Of a stretch of DNA of 25,344 nt, positions 1-7,560 are shown piece after piece (within the stretch, counting starts at the first letter, position 1; every line of letters starts with the position of its first letter). A program made the position numbers and the translations under genes. The DNA comes from Chara braunii (taxonomy: Eukaryota > Streptophyta > Charophyceae > Charales > Characeae): the NCBI GenBank assembly GCA_003427395.1, contig BFEA01000002.1, positions 9,420,192-9,445,535 on the forward strand. The letters are read 5' to 3'. A model generated the notes under the pieces. The model was not told where the DNA came from. It searched no databases and saw nothing but the letters and a program-made list of their open reading frames with translations.

Positions 1-28
1 TTTTTTTTTTTTTTTTTTTTTTTTTTTT
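1..28 (-). repeat. Poly(A) tail of LINE B, read as T on the plus strand
   Basis: The window opens with 28 T. On the minus strand this is an A tail that follows about 90 nt of 3' untranslated sequence after the ORF2 stop of LINE B at 117. The true tail may be longer because the window starts inside it. Confidence 0.85.
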
Positions 29-65
29 GACCAAGATTGCTCCTGTCTATTGGTGGGGAGCTGCA

Positions 66-95
66 CCTGCTGGAAAACGGGTCCAGCGTCCCATT
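66..95 (-). repeat. 30-bp hairpin module, copy 1 (LINE B 3' end)
   Basis: GCTGGA (69-74) pairs with TCCAGC (82-87) around AAACGGG, followed by GTCCCATT. It lies between the LINE B stop and its A tail. Other copies are in 1447-1579 (split by an inserted element), 1803-1832 and 3003-3030. Confidence 0.7.
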
Positions 96-116
96 GAAAG
101 TGAAGCAGGGCATAAC

Positions 117-1257
117 TCAAATGCAAGCTGCATAAAGATCCTGCGGGAGGGCTAAGTCCTCCTTTTTGTCCCACAGAAAACGAGAAAAGACTAGACTTTT
201 GTTATCTGAAAAAGAGATCCACTTGAACTGTGTGGCCCATGTCTTCTGTAAGGAAGACTGTGCCTGTTCCAGAAGGACGTTGCCTAATCTCTTCTTCCTA
301 TATTCTGCCAGTATCAAGTTCCTGACAGACTGCTTGAAACTATACCTGATGCGAGAAACTGGCCAGGAGACACCATTGAATCTGCGGTCCTTTCTTTTTT
401 TCTTTTTTTTTTTAAATAAAAGTTATAAAACTCACAAAATTAATTTCTGTCGACGAGTTTAGTCGGAGATGCGTCGTTTTTGCCCTGACCGGCAAATAGT
501 CACAAAGATAATGTGAGTGTGTGACATCAACATAACTAGAATCACAGGAAAGATCATGGCTGTGACAGATTGTTTCTCCGGTTTCCACTCTCTCGTCTGG
601 CTGATGGACATTGGCTAAGTATGTGTGTGTTTTTTTTGTGTAATTCTGTGTGTGTGAATGTGCAGCTTCTCTGAAGAACACACCTCACACAAAAGAGAAT
701 ATGGTCATTCATGCGTTTGAGTTTTGTCGGTGGGAACGAGGAAGGACAGGAAGTGAGTCATTTCCCTATTTTGGAAAATTTCCTGTTCCATAACTGTCTG
801 TGCCAGTCCGTTTTTGTTCTTTTTTTTGGTAAGCTATATTCGTCTCTCAATTTCACTTTTCACTAATGACTTCAAACTTGTTTGCAATCTTCTCTCTTGG
901 GGTGCTGCCCTGTGCGCCTAAGAGAACCATCTGCTTTGTCCAGAACTGCATAACCTTATAAGCGGCGTACCACATTCTGCCCACCCAGCCCCAGAAGCCC
1001 CGGGCCACCACGCACTCCCACCAAAGATGGGAGGAGTCCTCCAGCGAACTGTGTGTGTGTGGGCATACATCACACTGAGTAGAAATGTCCATACCTCTGT
1101 CAGCGCACCAGGCCGCAGTGGGCACACAATCGTGCATATGTAGTAGCCACTGTAGGCCTGCCACCTTCGATTCCAAGGTGCCCAGAATCAGTGTGATGAA
1201 GAACTGAACCCAGTTCAGGATCGGACTTGGAATGTGATATTTCAGAGACGTTTCTAC
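117..1257 (-). pseudogene. LINE B ORF2 C-terminus (zf-RVT domain), broken
   Basis: This is the C-terminal end of a LINE reverse transcriptase polyprotein. Reading leftwards, residues around 1240-853 include KVAGLQW, then GMDIST, a CDVC pair and HLWWEC, which give the Cys2-His-Cys ligands of a zf-RVT domain. The frame reappears at 389-117 with DRRFNG at its start and SRFLWDKKEDL near its end, aligning with DRRFAG and SNLLWDHSAPG of LINE C. The intervening 463 bp is foreign. In-frame stops occur upstream of the zf-RVT block (near 1258). The role of this part is presumably nucleic-acid binding during target-primed reverse transcription; this copy cannot make a working enzyme. Confidence 0.8.
390..852 (-). 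mobile_element. Unclassified A-tailed retro-insertion inside LINE B
   Basis: LINE B ORF2 alignment is lost at about 852 and resumes abruptly at 389. On the minus strand the foreign segment ends in an A-rich tail (391-413, runs of 11, 7 and 3 A separated by G) that touches the resumed LINE codons. This is the form expected of a retrotransposed RNA, such as a SINE or a processed transcript. I found no tRNA-like promoter boxes, no long ORF and no clear target-site duplication. A TG/CA-rich stretch lies at 620-660. The right boundary is uncertain by about 15 bp. Confidence 0.55.
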
Positions 1258-1280
1258 TCATCACCGCCTCTCAGGCGGTG
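1258..1280 (+). mobile_element. LINE C: 5' stub left of the LINE A insertion
   Basis: Read on the plus strand together with 21818 onward (dropping one copy of the 11-bp duplication), this encodes RLSGGDF.L followed by a decayed version of the RT motif SLRQGCPL. That is the usual sequence just before RT motif B in L1 elements. It therefore appears to be the left end of LINE C, separated from the rest by LINE A. The exact left limit is inferred. Confidence 0.55.
1270..1280. repeat. Target-site duplication of LINE A, left copy
   Basis: CTCAGGCGGTG lies directly next to the poly(A) tail of LINE A and recurs exactly at 21807-21817, just outside the LINE A 5' end. An 11-bp duplication touching an A tail is typical of target-primed reverse transcription. 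The left copy is also half of an 8-bp perfect hairpin (1262-1280). Confidence 0.8.
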
Positions 1281-1318
1281 TTTTTTTTTTTTTTTTTGGG
1301 AAAGCATGAATTTTTATT
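1281..1318 (-). promoter_or_regulatory. LINE A poly(A) tail and AATAAA signal
   Basis: The plus strand shows 17 T (1281-1297). Fifteen bases further in, TTTATT at 1313-1318 reads AATAAA on the minus strand. A canonical signal this close to the tail indicates the natural 3' end of a polyadenylated LINE transcript. Confidence 0.75.
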
Positions 1319-1461
1319 GCAAACCAATGGGACGAGGCAGGGGACCTTACAATTCTACCCGGAAATAACCTGGCAGCCTCAGCCAGTTTAGCTTACGAGC
1401 CTGGCCCACTAGCCAGCTAACTGCTCAAAATATACCATCAAAAACAACTGCTGGAAACGGG

Positions 1462-1561
1462 GGGCCAAGTCCCACTTACCCGAATTCTCAATTTCTGACC
1501 GTAGGTTTGGATGATCAGTGGCCAGCAATGAAGAATAGGGGTACTAAGTGGGACTTGGCCC
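1462..1561. mobile_element. 100-bp palindromic MITE-like element (CCGGGG family)
   Basis: Perfect inverted ends of at least 18 bp (GGGGCCAAGTCCCACTTA at 1461-1478 and its reverse complement at 1545-1562) continue inward as an imperfect inverted repeat to about 36 bp. An uninterrupted version of the target is visible at 66-95: there CTGGAAAACGGGTCCAGCG is continuous, while here the element sits between CTGGAAACGGG and CGGGTCCAGCG. This fits a CGGG duplication, although the exact cut is ambiguous among the G and C runs. There is no coding capacity, so mobilisation by a partner transposase is assumed. Confidence 0.75.
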
Positions 1562-1726
1562 CGGGTCCAGCGTCCCATTCTAAACAACACACTTATGCCT
1601 TGCCCACTGAGGGCCCCACCTAATTTTGTAAGGGACGCGGGGCCCCGTTCCCGGCTTTTATAATAAAATAAAATAAAAAAACGAAGGAAAGTTGAAAGGA
1701 AAAAAAATCAAACCTTGAAGCACAGT

Positions 1727-1776
1727 GAAAAAAGGGAGCTCTTAAAAAAAAGAAAAAAAAGAAAAAAGGGAGCTCT
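1727..1776. repeat. 16-bp direct repeat flanking an A-rich spacer
   Basis: GAAAAAAGGGAGCTCT occurs at 1727-1742 and 1761-1776 with an 18-bp spacer that is nearly all A. It could be a slippage duplication, or a duplication left by a very short retro-insertion reduced to its tail. Confidence 0.6.
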
Positions 1777-1802
1777 CTGAAGCACTCTTGACCCTCAATG
1801 AC

Positions 1803-1832
1803 CCTGCTGGAGAAAGGATCCAGTGTCCCAAC
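1803..1832 (-). repeat. 30-bp hairpin module, copy 3 (LINE A 3' region)
   Basis: GCTGGA (1806-1811) pairs with TCCAGT (1819-1824), loop GAAAGGA, followed by GTCCCA. It lies about 150 bp after the ORF2 stop of LINE A. Confidence 0.65.
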
Positions 1833-1977
1833 CAAACCATCCTAGCTCCGATCAGCTATATTGCAGATATAATAGAGGCCTACAGCGGCCCCTACCTTCC
1901 ATAATCCCACAGAACGGAGGCTGTTTCTGAGTTACATCCCTCTTGGGACTCAAAGCCCTGCCCTACCATTATCCTTC

Positions 1978-2852
1978 TCACCTGCTCAACCAAGGGGCAA
2001 ACTCCGGACTCCCTACCCTCGGGATCTTAGCGAAATTACTCTTCACCCACGTCTTGCAGAACCAAGTGATATTTTTTCTTCTCCAGTCCGCATACACTGT
2101 CAACCTGATGATAGACTTTATCTGGTTCACCGTCTGTTGGTTCGATACAACTTCGTTTTGGAATACCTTGGCATTAGGAGCCTCCCATATCGTCTCCATG
2201 ACAATGCCCCTGCAACATAAGGCAACATAATTCACCCCCATACCTACGTGACCATTCGTGGGAAGTTTACCAAAGAGCAGGAAGTCATCCTCCCACTGGA
2301 AAGTCATTTTCGTTTTCTTCCAAAATTATTTCCACCACTCCCAAACTCCATCAGACAATGGACACAACAGCCAGATATGAGACGCCGACTCCCAGCCCCA
2401 GTTGCATCTAACGCATGTAGTTGAAATGTCCATTCCCTTAGTGTTAAGCCACAAAGCCGAAGGGGTGATTTGCAAGGATTGAAGCCATTGCATTGACGCC
2501 TGTTTCTGAGACGGTAGGTTCTTCAGCGCTTTCCACAGTCTGTACAAGTCTGACTCCACCACCGATGACGTTTGCAGGTTCAACAGTCTACTCAGTGCCA
2601 CTGATATTGGCTTCTTAACTACCTTTTCTTGTTGAATCCGGACTCCGATCTTTGTTTTATACTGACAGATTGGTACCGTCTCACTCTCGATGGCCAGGGG
2701 CCAACCATATTGTACTGGTTCTACTACCAGCATATCCTGTACATCCACCACCAGTAGGCAGGCCGACCCCTTTTTGGTTTTCTGTTCGAAAACTCTTACT
2801 TCCTCTTGAGTCCAGGGTTGACTCCACGGTCCCCTCTTCCTCAAACACCAGA
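1978..2852 (-). pseudogene. LINE A ORF2 C-terminal part (zf-RVT), left of the nested insertions
   Basis: This is the end of the LINE A polyprotein on the minus strand. One frame (2852 down to 2326) contains CLRKRGPWSQPWTQEEV, then KGMDIST followed by a CVRC pair and HIWLLC, the Cys-Cys-His-Cys pattern of zf-RVT as in LINES B and C. A second frame (2307-1978) gives the conserved tail ending at the stop at 1978, so a frameshift lies between 2326 and 2307. Upstream of 2852 the open frame runs on through an A-rich tail (Lys/Glu-rich translation) that belongs to the inserted element at 2853-3247, not to the LINE. The function would be RNA/DNA binding in retrotransposition; this copy is dead. Confidence 0.75.
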
Positions 2853-3002
2853 GAGGAAGGATTCTTTCCTTTTTTTTTCTTTTTTCTTTTTTTTCCCTTT
2901 TTTTTCCAAACTGGGCCCAGTGCACAAGGCTGATATTACCAAATTGAATAAGAAGATTGAGGCCGGGGTCCTCACAGTCTACCCGGAGAAACCGAACCGA
3001 AC

Positions 3003-3030
3003 AAGCTGAGAACCGGGCTCAGCGTCCCTC
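3003..3030 (-). repeat. 30-bp hairpin module, copy 4 (395-bp insert)
   Basis: GCTGAG (3005-3010) pairs with CTCAGC (3018-3023) around AACCGGG, followed by GTCCCTC. Both arms differ from copy 1 in a way that keeps the pairing. Confidence 0.65.
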
Positions 3031-3032
3031 AT

Positions 3033-3064
3033 ATGATGATGATTATGCTGCTGCTGCAGCTGCT

Positions 3065-3095
<31 letters not shown>

Positions 3096-3106
3096 ACGAT
3101 GATGAC

Positions 3107-3143
<37 letters not shown>
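3033..3143. repeat. Compound trinucleotide microsatellite (ATG/CTG/GAT)
   Basis: About 110 bp of triplet repeats: ATG units, then CTG/CAG units, then a long GAT/ATG run with a few GAC variants. It creates artefactual poly-Asp and poly-His open frames on the two strands. Confidence 0.95.
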
Positions 3144-3146
<3 letters not shown>

Positions 3147-3261
3147 TTCTAATGATTGCATGAGCAATGTGGGATAATGATACTAATGATGATGGCGATT
3201 AGTATGTGAAGAATTTTAGAAGACTATGCTATATCAGCAAATCTGGCCCTCAAACACTAGA

Positions 3262-3491
3262 ACAACCCCTAGCCCTCCCTGAGCCAGGGCATAACATCTC
3301 AGAGACATTGTCATCCTAGCCAACATCAACCATAGCTATCCTGTTCTCGCCACCTAGACTAAACCTGGACCCAAAGGCTGTCCTGGTAGCACCCCCCAGT
3401 TCACCACTGGATTGTCTTCCACCCTCGACTCATCCCCAGATCTCTCTACAAGGCCTAGCACTCCCGTCATTTGCAGGTTACAGGGCAACGC
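3262..3491 (-). pseudogene. LINE A ORF2 segment between the 395-bp insert and the LTR element
   Basis: On the minus strand the frame entering from 16440 (across the LTR retrotransposon, counting one copy of the ACGC duplication) continues open for about 40 codons from 3487 and then meets a TAG near 3365. This continuity shows that the LTR element split an existing reading frame. The rest, down to 3262, has no long open frame and is presumably decayed ORF2 between the thumb and zf-RVT parts. Confidence 0.55.
3488..3491. repeat. Target-site duplication of the LTR retrotransposon, left copy
   Basis: ACGC precedes the 5' LTR and recurs at 16440-16443 after the 3' LTR. Counting the adjacent A, AACGC at 3487-3491 matches 16439-16443, so the duplication may be 4 or 5 bp; the A is shared with the LTR terminus. 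Confidence 0.7.
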
Positions 3492-4234
3492 TGTGACGAA
3501 TCAATTTCTGTTCCGCGCGATTTTCTGCGCAATGACAATGAGGGGTCCTAAGATGGGAAGGTTGGGCCAATTACGGGAGATCGGGATCGAAGGGAAATTG
3601 CATCGGTGTCCTCGCTTTTTCGTCTTCTCTCTTTCGTCGCTTCTTTTCGGATGGTTGGGTTCAGAGCCGGGCAAGTCCCGAGATGGTCGATTGAGTGGCT
3701 GTCGAATAATAATGTTTGACATCACTTCTTTCTTGTTCTGTTGTCGGGTTTTAGGCGCGGAGGTCGCGTGGGAATTTTGCTTCGTTCTTTTTTAATATCT
3801 TTTTCGAATCTTGTCGAGCCCTTGACGGCTCTCGGAACTCCGGATTTTCTTTTCGGAATTTGTGTTTCTTTTTGCATTAGCTAGGAATTTAGGAATTCGG
3901 GATTTCTTTTGTCGCGGGCTGTCTTTCTTGCGCGCTTCTTTTTGCGGCTACAACGGAGCTCTGATTAGTCGGCGCCCTTAATCTTGCAAGTAACTGTAAT
4001 TTTTGGGCGGACGCCATTGTAACTGTATCTTTCTTCTTGAGCGTCGTCTTTCCTGCTCTCTCTTTCCCTTTTGCTGTGCCTAGTTAGCCCCGCGACCTGC
4101 ATGCTCGGATCGATGCGTGGAGAGTGGCTATGTCCCCCACGCCGCGGTCTGGCCATGCAGAACGTAGGCGCTCCGTCTCCTAATCTTCCTTCTAAGTCCC
4201 TGTAATTCCGTGTTCTTCGCGCATGCATGCACGC

Positions 4235-4240
4235 TATAAA
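4235..4240 (+). promoter_or_regulatory. Candidate LTR promoter TATA box
   Basis: TATAAA lies 5 bp after GCATGCATGC, a perfect RY-type palindrome (4221-4230). The matching site of the 3' LTR has decayed to GTTTAAAT. A second candidate TATAAA occurs at 4566-4571 and is conserved in the 3' LTR at 15252-15257. Which one is used cannot be decided from sequence. Confidence 0.4.
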
Positions 4241-4474
4241 TTCCGGCTGCGTGATTAGATAGCTCTCTTAACCAGCTGTTGGAAGCTCGGGGTAGCGGGA
4301 TCAGTGAGGGTAAGAGGTGAGTTGAAGTGGGAGTCGGGCGACCCGACGAGCTGGTGCCGAATGCGCGGGGGGGCTACGACGGACTGTAGCGCGCGGGTGA
4401 ACCTGACGGGTGCAGGAGGACTAAGCGGGGTGACGACTTCGTGGGTTGGTGCGTGATGACGGACTGTCCGCATT

Positions 4475-4505
4475 GGAGAGAGAGAGGGAGAGAGAAAGAG
4501 AGAGT
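4475..4505 (+). repeat. Interrupted GA microsatellite in the 5' LTR
   Basis: About 31 bp of GA units broken by GGG and AAA interruptions. Its counterpart in the 3' LTR (15136-15196) is twice as long and uninterrupted. Confidence 0.9.
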
Positions 4506-5110
4506 TGAGGTTGATGGACGTGGATTTGCAATTTTCTTTGTCTTTTCTCCCTCTTTGCTTTTGCATATAAATTTTGATCTCGGCTCAGGGCGACTTGCCT
4601 GTTTTCTTTTGTTTCGGAATCCTTGTCTCGGTTTCAGCTCACACTCGTTTTTGCGATTGATCTTGATCTCGTTTATTGGGTGTTTTGTTGAATGAATGGA
4701 TGAATGAATGTTATGTTTGTTGCTTTTCTTTTGTCTGGTCCTTGCCTTTGCTTGCCATTAGGATAACCCCTAAACGAGGTATAATTTTTTGCATAGTCGT
4801 CATTATTGCTTCTATTATAGCTTTGATCCGCTGTTGTTCTGATGTTGCTGTGATGTCTGATGTGTGTTAACACCTTGCATGCTCAAGAATGATTGCTTGC
4901 GGGATCACGGAGTGATTAGGTGATTGGGTAGTTGTTTACGGCACACAGCGATTTTGCATAAGGAATTAGGCTCTCATTGTCCCAGAAACAAGCGAACACC
5001 CCGCGGGGATACGCGTAAGCGAGGATTCGATCAGCGCAGCCCACACGTGTCCACGCGTGCCGCTTCGTGACTATTGACGAACCTGACATCCATTACGCCG
5101 CAATGATAAG

Positions 5111-5593
5111 ATGTCGAGTTCTTGGGACTCGAAGTACTTCGACCCTTGGGTGAGAGAATGTATTAGGCAAAGATACCCGGAATTCCCCTACCTAAACGAG
5201 AATCGATTGTGCCCTAGGGAGTTTCACTGTGCCGTAACCAGCGATCCAAGGTGCCCCGATTTCCCCACCACGGATAACACGCAATACTTCATATCCCCTG
5301 GCTTCGTCGTTATCACTACCAATTTCCCTCTCTTCCGGCTCCTCCTTCCTTATCACCAACTCACAGTAGTTCCGTGGAATTCCATCGCCCCGTATTGGCC
5401 CCGCACGCCTTGCGGAAATTGTCGGCGACGAGGCGACCGACGAGCCTCTGAAACTACGGGGCCTAACCAAAACGCGCGACGACAGACGTCACGTGTCTGC
5501 ACCCGAAGGTCCGACTCATCAGAATCACAACCACCCCGGGCGGGCCCCTCCCCGAACCGCCGCCACCAAAACAGACGGATCGGACGACCTTGA
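5111..5593 (+). CDS. ORF inside the 5' LTR, 160 aa, unknown function
   Basis: An ATG-initiated frame (MSSSWDSKYFDPWVRE) lies in the downstream half of the LTR, after both candidate TATA boxes, so it would be the first long ORF of the element's RNA. The same ORF occurs in the 3' LTR (15715-16032), where a CGA-to-TGA change ends it after 105 residues. The first 100 residues are rich in Pro, Phe and Tyr (PRCPDFPTTDNTQYFISPG); the tail is Arg/Pro-rich. I recognise no domain. Between the two LTRs this ORF shows about 3 silent and 6 replacement changes in roughly 330 bp, so there is no sign of selection after insertion. It could equally be a chance open frame. Confidence 0.45.
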   Translation: MSSSWDSKYFDPWVRECIRQRYPEFPYLNENRLCPREFHCAVTSDPRCPDFPTTDNTQYFISPGFVVITTNFPLFRLLLPYHQLTVVPWNSIAPYWPRTPCGNCRRRGDRRASETTGPNQNARRQTSRVCTRRSDSSESQPPRAGPSPNRRHQNRRIGRP

Positions 5594-5824
5594 ATGCACC
5601 TTGCATGCCATCTGCCTTATGCTGCACGACCTCGACCGCCATCAGATCGGAAGTAACTCGCCCCTTAGCCCTATTGCATCTATGCCCCTGAAACCTTGCC
5701 ACAGGAGATCTCAGTTCTGACCTGGGACTCCACCCCCAATTTCCCAAAAATCCTTGGCACACCCCTTTTCGCACTTTCAGGCCCACATCCCACTCCGATC
5801 AGGAAGTCGCGCCGGGCGTGAGGT

Positions 5825-5836
5825 TGGTATCGGAGC
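5825..5836 (+). promoter_or_regulatory. Primer-binding site, initiator tRNA-Met type
   Basis: TGGTATCGGAGC follows the 5' LTR. It differs at one base from the common plant site TGGTATCAGAGC, complementary to the 3' end of initiator tRNA-Met, which primes minus-strand synthesis. Confidence 0.85.
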
Positions 5837-5969
5837 CCGACACGTGGCAGGGTTCTAGGACTCATAGTTGGGCGATCTGGCTAACAGGGGACGACCTCGA
5901 CCCCGGAACGCGCATCGACGTGATCCCGTCGTCACCAGAAGCCGGTTTGCGGCTCGACGGACAGTCAAT

Positions 5970-7073
5970 ATGAATGCTAATCTCCAGAACCCCCAACAAA
6001 ACTCAAATCCCCAGCAGAATCCTAATCAACCCGTACCACGAGCACGGCCTCCCATGACGCCACCCGATCTCTATCTATTCGACCCTGCTCATCACCTCGC
6101 TGGAGCATGGCTAACCACGCTCCGGGTTCAGCAGTATAATGACAACGAGGCACAGGTGAATATCCCTGCACGATTGGGAGGAGATGCCCATCACTGGTTT
6201 AACATCTATGTATGGGTCGACCTCCCGACATTCGAGCGAGATTTCTTAAACCGATTTGATTACATCCACCCCGAACAAGCTCTTTTTATGATTAAAGATC
6301 GAGTTCAAAACCCCCTCGAATCCGTCACCGAGTATCGAAATCGATTCGATAGGATGTTTGTGAAAACGGAACGAGGCGAACAGGTAGGCAGAGATTTGTT
6401 CATCGATGGACTTCGCAGTCGAACGATGAGGGCGAAACTGCGAAAACAGTTCTCCCCCATCAACCACATGCTGCAACAGATCATGGCAGCTGCAGAGCAA
6501 ATGGAACGAAAGTTCGTTGCGAGTTTCCTAAAAGGGGAAGAATATCCTAGGAAAGGAGACTCGTCCGAACTAGCGAGAGCTAAAGCTGAGTTGGCTGCAC
6601 TGCAGAACAAATTTGAAAACATGGGGTTTATGTCGGGCCCTGTCACCTATCTGGAACAAATTAGTCCCAAACGACCGGTCCCGAGTGTGATTACGAGCAT
6701 GCCCGTGCCCGTGATGACAGCACCCCCGCCACCGATCGAAACCCCCGCACGACCAAATGAATCATCCGCCCTATTAGAACTAACCAAGACATTGGTTACT
6801 TTGATTCAGGAAAGCAAAAAGGAACAGTAGGAAGACAACGCTCGAATAGAGGCGATGATGAGGTCGATGCGTCCAATAGCGGTACGTGCCGCCCCGATTC
6901 AACATGGATTGGCTCCGGCACCCCCTCCTGTAGGGATCCCTGACAATCTGAACGTCTGTTACACGTGTCACCAACCAGGGCATATAGCCCGAGATTGCCC
7001 TCATCGACCCCCGCAGCAACGAGTCGGAGCCGCACCAGTAGCAGCGGCCCCGATCGCCAACGAACCCGGATGA
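5970..7073 (+). pseudogene. gag: gag: capsid domain and CCHC zinc knuckle, interrupted by stops
   Basis: This is the structural protein that packages the element's RNA. The first ATG in frame is at 5970 (the open frame extends upstream to 5868 without an ATG). A Gln/Asn/Pro-rich start is followed by a Retrotrans_gag capsid region, including HHWFNIYVWVDLPTFERDF and LESVTEYRNRFDRMF. A TAG at 6828-6830 then interrupts. The same frame continues to a nucleocapsid zinc knuckle, CYTCHQPGHIARDC (6957-6998, CX2CX4HX4C), ending at TGA 7071-7073. The TAG follows CAG and could be a CAG-to-TAG mutation; programmed readthrough, as at some retroviral gag ends, is possible but less likely given the many other stops. 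The frame continues downstream towards protease. Confidence 0.85.
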
Positions 7074-7547
7074 GTAGGGGCGTTGATGGAAAAAATGGAA
7101 GGAGGCGGAAGCACATTAGCTACGATGGAGGAAGATGTTGAACTGATTTCGTTGGATTAGTATGTAACACTTGGCTACCCAGGACTTGGGATGACTGGAA
7201 CGATTAGACCCGCGCCAGAACAAAGAGAAGTGGCGGAATGGCGACCTTCTCCAAGAGAAATGAAGTCAGGAGGACCTACCTTCGTCACTGGGGAGATCGA
7301 TGTTTTGAACATCGTTCGAGCCTTAGATCATCGGATTCCTTTTCCGATCGGTCATCTACTTTCGATATCAGAACAAGCCAACGAACGAATGCTGCAACAC
7401 TGCAAAGCGAATCGAAAACGATTCGCCCTTGCTCGAATAGCGAGCACAAAATCGAAAAATCCCACGCCAGATGAAAATGCAGCAGGAACTTCAGACCCAA
7501 TACGGTTAGGATTAATCCAGAAAGACGATCACTTCTTTACGGATTAA
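7074..7547 (+). pseudogene. Gag-pol linker region upstream of protease
   Basis: It is in the same frame as gag. After TAG at 7158-7160 an open stretch follows to TAA 7545-7547. It contains IDVLNIVRALDHRIPFPIGH and LLSISEQANERMLQHC, which read as a real protein but which I cannot assign to a named domain. The region before the aspartic protease in many gypsy elements is a variable linker. A frame change to the protease frame occurs at about 7547-7561. Confidence 0.6.
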
Positions 7548-7560
7548 ACCGATCCCATAA

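Larger units (their letters stand above)
1..1257 (-). mobile_element. LINE B: 3' part of an L1-type LINE, interrupted
   Basis: The minus strand carries the last part of a LINE ORF2, a short 3' untranslated region and an A tail. It matches the 3' half of LINE C (21807-24420) domain by domain: zinc-binding zf-RVT block at 853-1176 and final C-terminal block at 117-389. The two blocks are split by an unrelated A-tailed insert (390-852). The recognisable 5' limit is near 1257, where plus-strand LINE C sequence begins, so LINE B is either 5'-truncated or was cut by LINE C. I did not find its target-site duplication because its 3' flank is outside the window. Confidence 0.8.
1298..1977 (-). other. 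LINE A 3' untranslated region
   Basis: This stretch runs from the ORF2 stop (1978) to the A tail. It has no coding signal of its own. It holds one palindromic element (1462-1561), two copies of the 30-bp hairpin module (1447-1579, split; 1803-1832), an AT-rich patch (1660-1680) and a short direct repeat around an A-rich run (1727-1776). Confidence 0.6.
2853..3247 (-). mobile_element. 395-bp A-tailed insert with hairpin module and trinucleotide repeat
   Basis: A near-perfect 14-bp duplication (CCTCAAACACCAGA at 2839-2852; CCTCAAACACTAGA at 3248-3261) brackets a segment whose minus strand ends in an A-rich tail with interspersed G (2866-2907). The body holds one copy of the 30-bp hairpin module (3003-3030) and a long trinucleotide microsatellite. 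The duplication and tail mark it as a LINE-mobilised, non-autonomous or heavily 5'-truncated retroelement inserted into LINE A ORF2. No ORF of its own is credible. Confidence 0.65.
3492..5827 (+). repeat. 5' LTR
   Basis: It starts TGTGACGAATC and aligns along its length with 14105-16439. It contains a TATA box near 4235, a second TATAAA at 4566, an interrupted GA microsatellite (4475-4505) and an ORF (5111-5593). Compared with the 3' LTR it carries about 100 bp extra after 4880. It lacks the terminal GCGTCACA: after GTGAGGTTGG the sequence passes straight into the primer-binding site. Confidence 0.93.

Noticed and set aside
2326-2925. A 199-aa protein beginning with a Lys/Glu-rich segment
   Set aside because: The Lys/Glu start is the translated A/G tail of the inserted element; only the part left of 2852 is LINE ORF2.
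2957-3167. Open frames encoding poly-Asp and poly-His on opposite strands
   Set aside because: They are translations of the trinucleotide microsatellite, with no other coding signal.
3412-3795. Plus-strand 127-aa ORF across the left end of the 5' LTR
   Set aside because: It straddles the element border, so it mixes target and LTR sequence, and the 3' LTR copy differs in frame and length.
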